NCBI RefSeq assembly: GCF_005311025.1
Contig: NZ_CP031747.1
Span: 3,325,634-3,389,633, forward strand
From: Alcaligenes faecalis
Lineage (GTDB): Bacteria > Pseudomonadota > Gammaproteobacteria > Burkholderiales > Burkholderiaceae_B
Direction: 5' to 3'
DNA length: 64,000 nt
Position 1 is the first letter of the stretch; each line of letters starts with the position of its first letter. The notes below the pieces were generated by a model that was given only the letters and a program-made list of their open reading frames with translations, was not told the origin of the DNA and ran no database searches. Positions 37,595 to 46,673 of this stretch are shown here, one piece after another. Made by a program: the position numbers and the translations under genes.

Positions 37595-38758
37595 ATGAGC
37601 AGTACTGAGAACACCCCTAGCACTGGCTTCAAGCCCAAGAAATCTGTTGCCCTGTCTGGCGTTGTTGCAGGCAATACCGCCTTGTGCACGGTCGGTCGCA
37701 GTGGCAATGATCTGCACTACCGCGGCTACGATATCTTGGACCTGGCCCAGGCTTGTGAATTTGAAGAAGTGGCTCATTTGCTGATCCACGGCAAATTGCC
37801 CAACCGCGACGAACTGCGCGCGTACAAGCAAAAGCTCAAGCGTCTGCGCGGCCTGCCTCTGGCCCTGCAAACCGCGCTGGAAACCCTGCCTGCCCACAGC
37901 CACCCCATGGACGTGATGCGTACTGCCGTGTCGGTTCTGGGCTGCGTGCTGCCTGAAAAAGACGACCACAACCTGCCCGACGCACGCGACATCGCCGACC
38001 GTCTGATGGCTTGCCTGGGTTCGGCCCTGCTGTACTGGTACCACTACAGCCACAACGGCGAGATGATCGACGTACAGACCGACGACGACAGTATCGGCGC
38101 GCACTTCCTGCACCTGCTGCATGGTGAGAAGCCATCGGCCGAGTGGGAAAAAGCCATGCATGTCTCGCTGAACCTGTACGCCGAGCACGAGTTCAACGCC
38201 TCCACCTTTACCAGCCGCGTTATCGCCGGTACAGGTTCGGACTTCTACTCCGCGATTGCCGGTGCCATCGGCGCCCTGCGCGGTCCCAAGCACGGCGGTG
38301 CCAACGAAGTGGCTTTTGAAATCCAGAAGCGCTACGAGAACCCCGATCAGGCTGAAGAAGACATCCGCAAGCGCGTGGAAAACAAGGAAGTCATTATTGG
38401 CTTCGGTCACCCCGTCTACACTATCTCCGACCCACGCAACGAAGTAATCAAATCGGTGGCCAAAGAGCTGGCCGTGGCCGATGGCAACACCCGCATGTTC
38501 GACATTGCCGAACGTCTGGAAAGCGTGATGTGGGAAGTGAAGAAAATGTTCCCCAACCTGGACTGGTTCTCGGCCGTGTCCTACCACACCATGGGTGTCC
38601 CTACTGCCATGTTCACGCCTTTGTTCGTGATCGCGCGTACGGCTGGCTGGGCGGCTCACATCATTGAGCAGCGCGTGGACAACAAGATTATTCGTCCTAC
38701 CGCCAACTACATTGGCCCTGAAAACCAGAGCTTTGTGCCTCTGGATCAGCGCCCATAA
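37595..38758 (+). CDS. prpC: 2-Methylcitrate synthase
   Basis: The 387-residue citrate synthase paralogue condenses propionyl-CoA with oxaloacetate. Key regions are the [20 protein letters not shown] segment, [12 protein letters not shown], and [14 protein letters not shown], where the Pro-Val-Tyr after His is typical of PrpC versus GltA. It lies 104 bp after prpB in the same operon. Shine-Dalgarno CAGGAG precedes the ATG. Confidence 0.96.
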   Translation: MSSTENTPSTGFKPKKSVALSGVVAGNTALCTVGRSGNDLHYRGYDILDLAQACEFEEVAHLLIHGKLPNRDELRAYKQKLKRLRGLPLALQTALETLPAHSHPMDVMRTAVSVLGCVLPEKDDHNLPDARDIADRLMACLGSALLYWYHYSHNGEMIDVQTDDDSIGAHFLHLLHGEKPSAEWEKAMHVSLNLYAEHEFNASTFTSRVIAGTGSDFYSAIAGAIGALRGPKHGGANEVAFEIQKRYENPDQAEEDIRKRVENKEVIIGFGHPVYTISDPRNEVIKSVAKELAVADGNTRMFDIAERLESVMWEVKKMFPNLDWFSAVSYHTMGVPTAMFTPLFVIARTAGWAAHIIEQRVDNKIIRPTANYIGPENQSFVPLDQRP

Positions 38759-38839
38759 GTCACAGATCCTGGGCTATTATTTGCCTGTGATCTAACCCAC
38801 ACGGCCCCGCTGCATTGCGCACGCGGGGCCGTCTTGCTG

Positions 38840-39250
38840 ATGACTTCCATGCTCTCTGAATTTGTACGCTACGCCCTGCCGCTGGCCGGCACCTTGATGA
38901 TTGCCTGTGCCTTGACCAGTCTGGTCTCCGGCGCTTATTTACTGCTTTTCAATCTGCGCCGCAGCAACCAGGTGTTGCGTCATCCCTATCTGGATCAGTA
39001 CCCCTGGGAAAAACTCAGTTTTTCGCTGAAGGCAGGCGTACTGCTGGATTATTTTTTACGTCTGAATTTCCCCAAACGCCAAAACTCGCTGTTTGGCAAT
39101 GCCAACCGGCTACTCAAGCACGTGCAACCCGATGATGTCCCCATGGGCATCAAATGGCCCCTGATGGGGCTGTGGGGCGGCTGCTTTCTGGGCATGATCG
39201 CCATGATGGCTGTTTGGATTCTGATCGCCCTGCACTCCAACCCCACTTGA
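38840..39250 (+). CDS. Small membrane protein of unknown function
   Basis: The product has about 136 residues and two hydrophobic segments, near residues 10-35 (LPLAGTLMIACALTSLVSGAYLLLF) and 108-132 (MGLWGGCFLGMIAMMAVWILIA). A polar middle contains LDQYPWEKLSFSLKAGVLLDYFLR. I do not recognise the family. The start is the ATG at 38840 or 38849. It is 81 bp downstream of prpC and 11 bp before the next gene, so it is probably in the prp transcript. Confidence 0.7.
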   Translation: MTSMLSEFVRYALPLAGTLMIACALTSLVSGAYLLLFNLRRSNQVLRHPYLDQYPWEKLSFSLKAGVLLDYFLRLNFPKRQNSLFGNANRLLKHVQPDDVPMGIKWPLMGLWGGCFLGMIAMMAVWILIALHSNPT

Positions 39251-39261
39251 AGGAGCCTGCC

Positions 39262-39537
39262 ATGACTACCGAGATCCACCACGACCCGCAAGCGCGTCTG
39301 TTTTACTGCGACATTGAAAACCGCCGCAGCGTGATCGAATACGAACTGGACGATGCTGTCATGAGCATCACCCACACCCGTGTGCCGCCCGAGCTGGAAG
39401 GCCGCGGCATTGCGGGGCAACTGACCCGCTTTGCGCTGGAAACGGCAAAAAACCAACAGTGGAAAGTGCGCCCCGTTTGCAGCTATGCCGTGGTCTATTT
39501 CCGCCGCCACCCTGAATACGCCGACTTGCTGGCCTGA
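39262..39537 (+). CDS. Small GNAT-like N-acetyltransferase (YjdJ/Gtn family)
   Basis: The 91-residue single-domain protein belongs to the COG2388-type short GNATs. RVPPELEGRGIAGQLTRFALE is the acetyl-CoA loop and VRPVCSYAVVYFRRHPEY the closing motif. The substrate is unknown; human and bacterial relatives bind CoA. The ATG at 39262 has a strong Shine-Dalgarno (GAAGGAG). The frame extends upstream inside the previous gene, but this start is clear. Confidence 0.85.
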   Translation: MTTEIHHDPQARLFYCDIENRRSVIEYELDDAVMSITHTRVPPELEGRGIAGQLTRFALETAKNQQWKVRPVCSYAVVYFRRHPEYADLLA

Positions 39538-39563
39538 GCCCGGCAATATTCAGGTTCCCGTAA

Positions 39564-39584
39564 GTCTTATATAAGATATAAGAC
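39564..39584. promoter_or_regulatory. 21-bp palindrome upstream of acnB promoter (copy 2)
   Basis: All 21 bases are identical to the site at 28798-28818 (GTCTTATAT-AAG-ATATAAGAC). It ends 2 bp before the acnB -35 box, the same distance as at mdh. Confidence 0.8.
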
Positions 39585-39586
39585 CA

Positions 39587-39615
39587 TTGCTTCGCTGCGC
39601 GCTTCAAATTACAAT
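39587..39615 (+). promoter_or_regulatory. Sigma-70 promoter of acnB
   Basis: TTGCTT and TACAAT are separated by 17 bp, about 62 bp before the acnB ATG. This shows acnB has its own promoter besides any read-through from prpBC. Confidence 0.6.
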
Positions 39616-39676
39616 TGGGGCAACACGCGATTTATTGCATTTTCATATCAACCATTTACCGATAGGCACCCGCACT

Positions 39677-42262
39677 ATGCTGGACTCTTACCGCGAACAT
39701 GTTGCCGAGCGCGCTGCTCTGGGCATTCCCCCGCTGCCTTTGTCGGCTCAGCAGACCGCCGAGCTGATCGAGCTCATCAAGAACCCACCTGCCGGTGAGG
39801 AAGCATTTCTGGTCGACCTGCTGACGCACCGCGTCCCCGCCGGTGTGGACGATGCTGCCAAAGTGAAAGCCTCCTACCTGGCCGCCATCGCGCTGGGCAC
39901 AGAAACCTGTGCTTTGATCAGCCGCGAGCGTGCCACTGAGCTGCTGGGAACCATGCTGGGTGGCTACAACATCAGCCCGCTGATCGATCTGCTGGATTCG
40001 CCTGAACTGGGTCAGATCGCCGCCAACGGCCTGAAAAACACCCTGTTGATGTTTGACTCTTTCCACGACGTTCAGGAAAAAGCCGAAAAAGGCAATGCCT
40101 TTGCAAAAGAAGTGCTGCAAAGCTGGGCCGACGGCGAGTGGTTCACCAGCCGTCCTGAAGTTCCAGAAAGCCTGACCGTGACCGTTTTCAAAGTCACCGG
40201 CGAGACCAACACGGACGATCTGTCCCCCGCCCCTGACGCCTGGAGCCGCCCGGACATTCCGCTGCACGCTCTGGCCATGCTGAAGAACCCGCGCCCAGGT
40301 ATCGAACCTGAAGAGCCCGGCAAGAAAGGTCCTGTCAGCTTTATCGAATCCCTGAAAGAAAAGGGCCACCTGGTTGCCTACGTGGGCGACGTGGTCGGTA
40401 CCGGTTCTTCGCGTAAATCGGCCACCAACTCCGTGTTGTGGTTCACCGGCGAAGACATTCCTTTCGTTCCCAACAAGCGCTTTGGTGGCGTGTGTCTGGG
40501 CAGCAAGATTGCCCCTATCTTCTACAACACCATGGAAGATGCTGGCGCTTTGCCTATCGAACTGGACGTTTCCAAAATGGAAATGGGCGACGTGGTTGAA
40601 CTGCGTCCCTACGAAGGCAAGGCCTTCAAGAATGGCGAACTGATCTCCGAATTCCAGGTCAAGTCCGACGTACTGTTTGACGAAGTGCGCGCCGGTGGCC
40701 GTATTCCCCTGATTATTGGCCGTGGCTTGACTACCCGTGCTCGCGAAGCACTGGGTCTGCCTCCAACCACGCTGTTCCGCCTGCCACAAAGCCCTGCCGA
40801 CTCTGGTAAAGGCTTCTCCCTGGCTCAGAAGATGGTTGGCCGTGCTTGCGGTCTGCCTGAAGGCCAAGGCGTGCGTCCCGGTACCTACTGCGAACCACGC
40901 ATGACCACCGTTGGCAGCCAGGACACGACTGGCCCAATGACTCGCGACGAACTGAAAGACCTGGCTTGCCTGGGCTTCTCGTCCGATCTGGTGATGCAGT
41001 CCTTCTGCCACACCGCTGCTTACCCCAAACCTGTTGACGTTAAAACTCACCACGAACTGCCTGCTTTCATCAGCACACGCGGTGGTGTTTCCCTGCGTCC
41101 AGGCGACGGTATCATCCACTCCTGGCTGAACCGCATGTTGTTGCCCGATACCGTGGGCACTGGCGGCGACTCGCACACCCGTTTCCCTATCGGCATCAGC
41201 TTCCCCGCTGGTTCCGGTCTGGTGGCCTTTGCCGCTGCTACCGGTGTGATGCCTCTGGACATGCCAGAATCCGTGCTGGTGCGCTTCAAGGGCGAAATGC
41301 AGCCCGGCGTCACCCTGCGTGACCTGGTTAACGCCATTCCTCTGTACGCCATCAAGCAAGGCTTGCTGACCGTGGAAAAAGCCGGCAAGAAGAACATCTT
41401 CTCCGGTCGCATTCTGGAAATCGAAGGTCTGCCCAACCTGAAGATCGAACAGGCTTTCGAGCTGTCCGACGCTTCGGCCGAGCGCTCCGCTGCTGCATGT
41501 ACCGTGCGCCTGAGCAAAGAGCCCATCATCGAATACCTGAACAGCAACATCACGCTGCTCAAGTGGATGATTGCCAATGGCTACGAAGACGAGCGCACTA
41601 TCTCCCGTCGTATCAAGGGCATGGAAGCCTGGCTGGCCAACCCGGAACTGCTGGAGCCCGATGCAGACGCTGAATACGCCGCTGTGATCGACATCGATCT
41701 GGCTGAAATCCACGAACCTATCGTGGCTTGCCCGAACGACCCAGACGACGTGAAGACGCTGTCCGACGTGTCCGGCACCGTGATCGACGAAGTGTTTATC
41801 GGTAGCTGCATGACCAACATCGGTCACTTCCGTGCCGCTTCCAAGCTGCTGGAAGGCAAGCGCGACATTCCAACCCGTCTGTGGGTCGCTCCTCCGACCA
41901 AGATGGACCAGCAACAGCTGAGCGAAGAAGGCCACTACGGCGTTCTGGGCGTAGCTGGTGCTCGTATGGAAATGCCCGGTTGCTCGCTGTGCATGGGTAA
42001 CCAGGCACAGGTTCGCGAAGGCGCCACCGTCATGTCCACCAGCACCCGTAACTTCCCCAACCGTCTGGGCAAGAACACCAACGTGTTCCTGGGTTCGGCT
42101 GAACTGGCTGCCATCTGCTCGCGTCTGGGCCGCATCCCGACCCGCGAAGAGTACCTGGCCGACATGGGCGTTCTGCAAGCCAATAGCGAAGACATCTATC
42201 GCTACATGAACTTCGACCAGATCGAAGAGTTCAAGGAAATTGCTGACTCCGTAGGTCTGTAA
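39677..42262 (+). CDS. acnB: Bifunctional aconitate hydratase B / 2-methylisocitrate dehydratase
   Basis: The 861-residue AcnB-type enzyme has an N-terminal HEAT-like domain ([20 protein letters not shown]), then the swivelling domain and the catalytic core. Cluster cysteines are in [12 protein letters not shown] and PGCSLCMGN. It interconverts citrate and isocitrate, and AcnB-type enzymes also hydrate 2-methyl-cis-aconitate, which links it to the prp genes upstream. The ATG at 39677 starts [13 protein letters not shown], the family N-terminus; 30 upstream codons are open but unlike the family. Confidence 0.97.
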   Translation: MLDSYREHVAERAALGIPPLPLSAQQTAELIELIKNPPAGEEAFLVDLLTHRVPAGVDDAAKVKASYLAAIALGTETCALISRERATELLGTMLGGYNISPLIDLLDSPELGQIAANGLKNTLLMFDSFHDVQEKAEKGNAFAKEVLQSWADGEWFTSRPEVPESLTVTVFKVTGETNTDDLSPAPDAWSRPDIPLHALAMLKNPRPGIEPEEPGKKGPVSFIESLKEKGHLVAYVGDVVGTGSSRKSATNSVLWFTGEDIPFVPNKRFGGVCLGSKIAPIFYNTMEDAGALPIELDVSKMEMGDVVELRPYEGKAFKNGELISEFQVKSDVLFDEVRAGGRIPLIIGRGLTTRAREALGLPPTTLFRLPQSPADSGKGFSLAQKMVGRACGLPEGQGVRPGTYCEPRMTTVGSQDTTGPMTRDELKDLACLGFSSDLVMQSFCHTAAYPKPVDVKTHHELPAFISTRGGVSLRPGDGIIHSWLNRMLLPDTVGTGGDSHTRFPIGISFPAGSGLVAFAAATGVMPLDMPESVLVRFKGEMQPGVTLRDLVNAIPLYAIKQGLLTVEKAGKKNIFSGRILEIEGLPNLKIEQAFELSDASAERSAAACTVRLSKEPIIEYLNSNITLLKWMIANGYEDERTISRRIKGMEAWLANPELLEPDADAEYAAVIDIDLAEIHEPIVACPNDPDDVKTLSDVSGTVIDEVFIGSCMTNIGHFRAASKLLEGKRDIPTRLWVAPPTKMDQQQLSEEGHYGVLGVAGARMEMPGCSLCMGNQAQVREGATVMSTSTRNFPNRLGKNTNVFLGSAELAAICSRLGRIPTREEYLADMGVLQANSEDIYRYMNFDQIEEFKEIADSVGL

Positions 42263-42280
42263 GCCCTAGCGCTTGCAAAA

Positions 42281-42318
42281 AACGCCTTCGCCGCTTCATG
42301 CGGCGAAGGCGTTTTTCT
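42281..42318 (+). terminator. Rho-independent terminator of acnB
   Basis: A 13-bp stem AACGCCTTCGCCG / CGGCGAAGGCGTT is followed by TTTCTTT, 18 bp past the acnB stop. Confidence 0.92.
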
Positions 42319-42487
42319 TTGCCTGTTTGAAATGACTTCCCTCTCAAGAGGCCTGTAAAAAGCCTGTTCAGCACAGCCCACCCGTCGCTAAAGGTGCACA
42401 CACTCACGCTTATCTGCCCACGGGTATACCCCTATCATCATTGTGGTTACTCCTTATGTACGGCCAGTGTTCGAATCGCATATAAAG

Positions 42488-42531
42488 CTGAAAGCAAACT
42501 GAAAGAAGACTGAAATAAAGCTGAAAACACA
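42488..42531 (+). promoter_or_regulatory. Four 11-bp-phased direct repeats (CTGAAA) upstream of TRAP genes
   Basis: CTGAAA occurs at 42488, 42499, 42510 and 42521, exactly 11 bp apart, with A-rich spacers. Direct repeats with 11-bp period are the usual binding pattern of OmpR/PhoB-family response regulators. They end about 60 bp before the dctP ATG. A weak TTGCTG-N18-TTACAG promoter may follow. This lies in the 324-bp gap after acnB, which otherwise holds only the terminator. Confidence 0.65.
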
Positions 42532-42586
42532 TCAGATTGCTGCAGTTTGCTCTCGAACGCTTACAGCCACTTCGGAGACACACCTC

Positions 42587-43753
42587 ATGAGAAACAGGAT
42601 CAAAAAAAGCACCGCGCCTCAAGCACAAACTGGCGCATCCCGGCGCAAGTTCCTGAGCGGTGCTGCAGCCGGCACCGCGGCTGCAGCAACGATGGGCTTT
42701 CCTGCCATCGCTCGCGCGCAGGGTCCCATCAACTTCCGCTTCCAAAGCACTTGGCCCACCGTCGACATCTTCCACGAATTCGCTCTTGATTTCGCCAAGA
42801 AGATCAACGACATGACCGGTGGAGATCTGAAAATCGAAGTTTTGCCCGCAGGGGCTGTTGTACCGGCCTTTGGCCTGCTGGATGCCGTCTCCAAGGGAAC
42901 GCTGGACGGGGGCCACGGCGTGCTGGGTTACAACTACGGCAAGCAGAACGCCCTGGCCTTGTTTTCGTCAGGACCGGCCTTCGGCATGGACGCCAATATG
43001 GTGCTGGCATGGCACAAATACGGCGGCGGCAAGGAGTTGCTGGCCAAGCTGTACGATGCCATCGGTGGCAATGTCGTCTCCTTCCTGACCGGCCCGATGC
43101 CCACGCAACCGTTCGGCTGGTTCAAAAAACCTATCACCAAGACTGAAGATCTCAAGGGTCTGAAGTTCCGCACCAATGGCCTGGCTATCGACCTGTTCAC
43201 TGAAATGGGCGCGGCCGTCAATGCTTTGCCGGGCGGTGAAATTGTTCCGGCACTGGACCGCGGCCTGCTCGATGGTGCGGAGTTCAACAACGCCGCCTCG
43301 GACCGCGCTCTGGGCTTTCCGGACGTGTCCAAGGTCTGCATGTTGCAAAGCTTTCACCAGGCCTCGGAAACCTTCGAGATCATGTTCAACAAGGACAAGT
43401 ACAACGCCTTGCCGACACAGCTGAAAGCCATCGTCGACAACGCCGTGGAGGCCGCATCGGCCGACATGTCCTGGAAGGCGGTGGACCGTTACTCGCAGGA
43501 CTACCAACGCCTGCAAAAGGAAGACGGCGTCAAATTCTACAAAACGCCCGACACCATCCTGCAGCAACAACTGGTCGTGTGGGACCAGATCGTTGCCAAG
43601 AAGGCCGAGACCAACCCCCTTTTCAAGGAAATCGACGCATCGCAACGAGCGTTCGCGGCACGCGCCATGGCGTGGGACATGGACACCAACAATAACCGCC
43701 GTATGGCCTACAACCACTACTTCGGTCGCAAGGCCCCCCAAGCCAAGAGCTGA
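42587..43753 (+). CDS. dctP: TRAP transporter substrate-binding protein, Tat-exported (DctP family)
   Basis: The 388-residue periplasmic binding protein has a twin-arginine signal (SRRKFLSG from residue 18) with cleavage likely after AIARA. The DctP fold includes FRTNGLAIDLFTEMGAAVNALPGGE, where the Arg usually contacts the substrate carboxylate, and GLLDGAEFNNAASD. It resembles the TakP-like group that binds 2-oxo or other monocarboxylates. It is first in a dctP-dctQ-dctM operon. Confidence 0.93.
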   Translation: MRNRIKKSTAPQAQTGASRRKFLSGAAAGTAAAATMGFPAIARAQGPINFRFQSTWPTVDIFHEFALDFAKKINDMTGGDLKIEVLPAGAVVPAFGLLDAVSKGTLDGGHGVLGYNYGKQNALALFSSGPAFGMDANMVLAWHKYGGGKELLAKLYDAIGGNVVSFLTGPMPTQPFGWFKKPITKTEDLKGLKFRTNGLAIDLFTEMGAAVNALPGGEIVPALDRGLLDGAEFNNAASDRALGFPDVSKVCMLQSFHQASETFEIMFNKDKYNALPTQLKAIVDNAVEAASADMSWKAVDRYSQDYQRLQKEDGVKFYKTPDTILQQQLVVWDQIVAKKAETNPLFKEIDASQRAFAARAMAWDMDTNNNRRMAYNHYFGRKAPQAKS

Positions 43754-43774
43754 CCCCTAACGGCAATTGCACTG

Positions 43775-43805
43775 CGTCATCCCATCCAGCCGGATGTGGA
43801 TGACG
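43775..43805. repeat. Extended hairpin between dctP and dctQ
   Basis: CGTCATCC / GGATGACG arms enclose a second inner repeat (CATCC/GGATG), giving a long imperfect stem 20 bp after the dctP stop. Hairpins at this position often protect mRNA of binding-protein genes and raise their expression over the permease. Confidence 0.65.
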
Positions 43806-43891
43806 TCTCCTTCCCCACTCCAGGCCGGCCGCGCCCCAAGCCGCAGCCGACACGCATCAGACCCTTTCCGCGCTAGCAAGGTGAACCTACC

Positions 43892-44524
43892 ATGCAGAAA
43901 ATTCTGGTCTTTATCGACCGGTTCAATACGTGGATAGGCCAGTTGTTCGGCTGGCTAGTCCTGGCATTGACCCTGTTCGTTTCCTTCGAGGTCTTCTCTC
44001 GATACGTACTCTCCAACCCACACGCCTGGGCCTTTGACATGATGAACATGCTGTACGGTGGCCTGTTCATGATGGCCGGTGCCTACACGCTCTCCAAGAA
44101 CGGCCATGTGCGCGGGGATGTGCTGTACGGCTTTTTTCCACCCCGTCTGCAGGCAGCCCTGGATCTGATCCTGTACATCCTGTTCTTCATCCCTGGTGTG
44201 GTCGCCATGTTCTGGGCCGGTTACTACTTCGCAGCCGAGTCCTGGGCCATCACGGAGCACTCCAATATCACGGCCAACGGACCGCCCATCTACCCGTTCA
44301 AGGCCATCATCCCGCTGGCCGGTTTCTGCCTTCTGCTGCAAAGCTTCGTGGAAATGGTGTACTGCGTACGCTGCCTGCGAGACGGGAAATGGCCTTCGCG
44401 CGACAAGGACGTTGAGGAAGTCGATGTCGACAAGCTCATGGATATGGTGGACGTCAAAAGCGATGACATTGAGAAACTGGATGCCTTTGTCACAGGCGAC
44501 GGCAAGAAAGGGAGTCCAACATGA
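43892..44524 (+). CDS. dctQ: TRAP transporter small permease (DctQ family)
   Basis: The 210-residue protein has four hydrophobic helices, with the family motif SFEVFSRYVLSNPHAWAFDM in the first loop. The C-terminal 45 residues form an acidic cytosolic tail (DKDVEEVDVDKLMDMVDV), longer than usual. Its stop overlaps the dctM start as ATGA. Confidence 0.93.
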   Translation: MQKILVFIDRFNTWIGQLFGWLVLALTLFVSFEVFSRYVLSNPHAWAFDMMNMLYGGLFMMAGAYTLSKNGHVRGDVLYGFFPPRLQAALDLILYILFFIPGVVAMFWAGYYFAAESWAITEHSNITANGPPIYPFKAIIPLAGFCLLLQSFVEMVYCVRCLRDGKWPSRDKDVEEVDVDKLMDMVDVKSDDIEKLDAFVTGDGKKGSPT

Positions 44525-46443
44525 GAAAAGAAATCTGGTTCGGGCTCACCATATTGATCGGGATTGTCCTGAGCATTGCCATCTTCATGCCAGCGCCAGC
44601 AGACATGAGCAACGGCCATTTGGGCTTGCTCATGCTGGCGCTGATTGTCGTCACTATCATGCTGGGCTTTCCCACTGCCTTCACCCTGATGGGGATGGGG
44701 GTGATCTTTACCTGGCTGGCCTATCGCGACATGGGCACGCAGCAAGCAATCCAGCAGACCCTGGACCTGATGGTTCTGCGCACCTACGCCGTCATGACCA
44801 ACGACGTGCTGATTGCGGTGCCTCTGTTCATCTTCATGGGTTACCTGGTTGAACGCGCCAACCTGATCCAGAGCCTGTTCCAGGGCATGCACCTGGCCAT
44901 GGCACGAATTCCAGGTTCGCTGGCAGTAGCCACCATTGCCACCTGCGCCATCTTTGCCACGGCCACGGGCATTGTGGGGGCCGTGGTGACTCTGATGGGG
45001 CTACTGGCCATGCCCGCCATGCTGCGAGCGGGTTACAGCGTGCAGCTAACGGCTGGCTCCATTACCGCTGGGGGCTGCCTGGGCATTTTGCTGCCCCCCT
45101 CCGTACTCCTGATCCTGTACGGCGCCGTCGCGGGTGTCTCGGTCGTGAAACTGTATGCCGGGGCCTTTTTCCCCGGCCTGATGCTGGCTGTCCTGTACGT
45201 GGTGTACGTCATCATTCTGGCCAAGCTCAAGCCCAGTGTCGCGCCTCCGCTTTCCGCGGAAGACCGGATCGTGCCTCTGCCAGCCTTCGCACAAACCATC
45301 AAGGAGACCATTACAGACCGTGCTGTACCCGGCCTGATCAACGCCATGAAGGGGCCTCGCAACGTCGACGTGCCCATGAAGCTGCTGGTCAAGAATCTGG
45401 CCGTGGCCTTGCTGCCCGCTGTGATCTTCATCGCTGTCATGGGCTTTAGCTACCAGTCGGTCACTGCACCCAAAGTAGCCGAGCACTACGAGCTGCAGGA
45501 AATGGGCGGCGGTTTCAATAACTTCGACAGTGACTACAGTGGCGGTGGGCTGGCAGAACCTCCGGGTGCTGGCGGTTTATCCGAACCTGAAGGCAGCGAG
45601 CCACTCGTGGCGCTGGGTGCCAGCGAACCGGGCGCAGAAGCTCCCGCAGCTGCAGCAGAGGCAGCCGAAGAAACCACTACGGCAGAGCGCCAAGCCGCGC
45701 CAATGACATTCTGGATCTTTCTGATCGTGGGCAGTCTGGCCTTGTTGTGCTACTACGCCATGCTGAACTTCGCACGGCTGGAAATCTTCAAGATGCTGCT
45801 CAGTTCCTTCTTTCCGCTGACCATGCTGATCCTTGCCGTACTGGGCAGTATTATCGTTGGCCTGTGCACTCCCACCGAGGCGGCGGCCTTGGGTGCCTTG
45901 GGCGGCATCCTGCTGGCCTTCGCCTATCGCCGCTTGAATTTCTCCATGGTGCGCGAATCGGTGTACCTCAGCGCCAAGACCAGTGCCATGGTCTGCTGGC
46001 TGTTCGTCGGTTCCAGTATTTTCTCGGCCGCCTTTGCCCTGCTGGGTGGTCAGGAACTGATCAATGGCTGGGTGCTGTCCATGGATCTGACACCCATTCA
46101 GTTCATGATCCTGGCGCAGATCGTTATTTTCCTGCTGGGTTGGCCGCTGGAATGGACAGAGATCATCATCATCTTCATGCCCATCTTCCTGCCACTGCTG
46201 GCGCACTATCAGATCGACCCTCTGTTCTTCGGCCTGCTCGTCGCCCTGAACCTGCAAACCGCATTCCTGTCACCACCGGTTGCCATGTCGGCTTTCTACC
46301 TGAAGGGCGTCTCGCCACCCCATGTCACCCTGAACCAGATTTTCCTGGGCATGATGCCCTTCATGGGTATCCAGATCCTGGCGATCATCATCCTGTACCT
46401 GTTCCCTGGCATCGGCCTGTGGCTACCTAGCGTGTTGTACTGA
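44521..46443 (+). CDS. dctM: TRAP transporter large permease (DctM family) with low-complexity insert
   Basis: The 640-residue protein has about twelve membrane segments. The family motifs ATGIVGAVVTLMGLLAMPAM and GGCLGILLPPSVLLILYG appear in the N-terminal half, and PTEAAALGALGG and a late PPVAMSAFYLKG appear in the C-terminal half. Usual DctM proteins are about 430 residues. The extra length is mid-protein, with a Gly/Ala/Glu/Pro-rich loop at about residues 322-393 that is probably extramembrane. It is coupled to dctQ by a 4-bp overlap. Confidence 0.93.
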   Translation: MRKEIWFGLTILIGIVLSIAIFMPAPADMSNGHLGLLMLALIVVTIMLGFPTAFTLMGMGVIFTWLAYRDMGTQQAIQQTLDLMVLRTYAVMTNDVLIAVPLFIFMGYLVERANLIQSLFQGMHLAMARIPGSLAVATIATCAIFATATGIVGAVVTLMGLLAMPAMLRAGYSVQLTAGSITAGGCLGILLPPSVLLILYGAVAGVSVVKLYAGAFFPGLMLAVLYVVYVIILAKLKPSVAPPLSAEDRIVPLPAFAQTIKETITDRAVPGLINAMKGPRNVDVPMKLLVKNLAVALLPAVIFIAVMGFSYQSVTAPKVAEHYELQEMGGGFNNFDSDYSGGGLAEPPGAGGLSEPEGSEPLVALGASEPGAEAPAAAAEAAEETTTAERQAAPMTFWIFLIVGSLALLCYYAMLNFARLEIFKMLLSSFFPLTMLILAVLGSIIVGLCTPTEAAALGALGGILLAFAYRRLNFSMVRESVYLSAKTSAMVCWLFVGSSIFSAAFALLGGQELINGWVLSMDLTPIQFMILAQIVIFLLGWPLEWTEIIIIFMPIFLPLLAHYQIDPLFFGLLVALNLQTAFLSPPVAMSAFYLKGVSPPHVTLNQIFLGMMPFMGIQILAIIILYLFPGIGLWLPSVLY

Positions 46444-46474
46444 TCGCAACCTGCCAACATCGGACCGGACCCGA

Positions 46475-46502
46475 CGCTTCCCCATTTTTCACAGGGGAGG
46501 CG
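46475..46502 (+). terminator. Possible hairpin terminator after dctM
   Basis: CGCTTCCCC / GGGGAGGCG forms a 9-bp stem with one G-T pair and a 10-nt loop, 31 bp after the dctM stop. There is no T run on the plus strand, so termination may be weak or Rho-assisted. Confidence 0.4.
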
Positions 46503-46673
46503 CCGGGTGCATGGAGGCGGCCCCTCGCGTACATGCCTGATAAGGCACAAATTATCGCCAGCCTCTATTTTGCAAGCACCAGAACTCTACCAGCCATCCC
46601 CTAGGGGCTACCCTCATTCACACACCCCGGTCGTGGCAAAGGGTAAACTAGCTTGTCCCTCTCTCGGTTTTGT

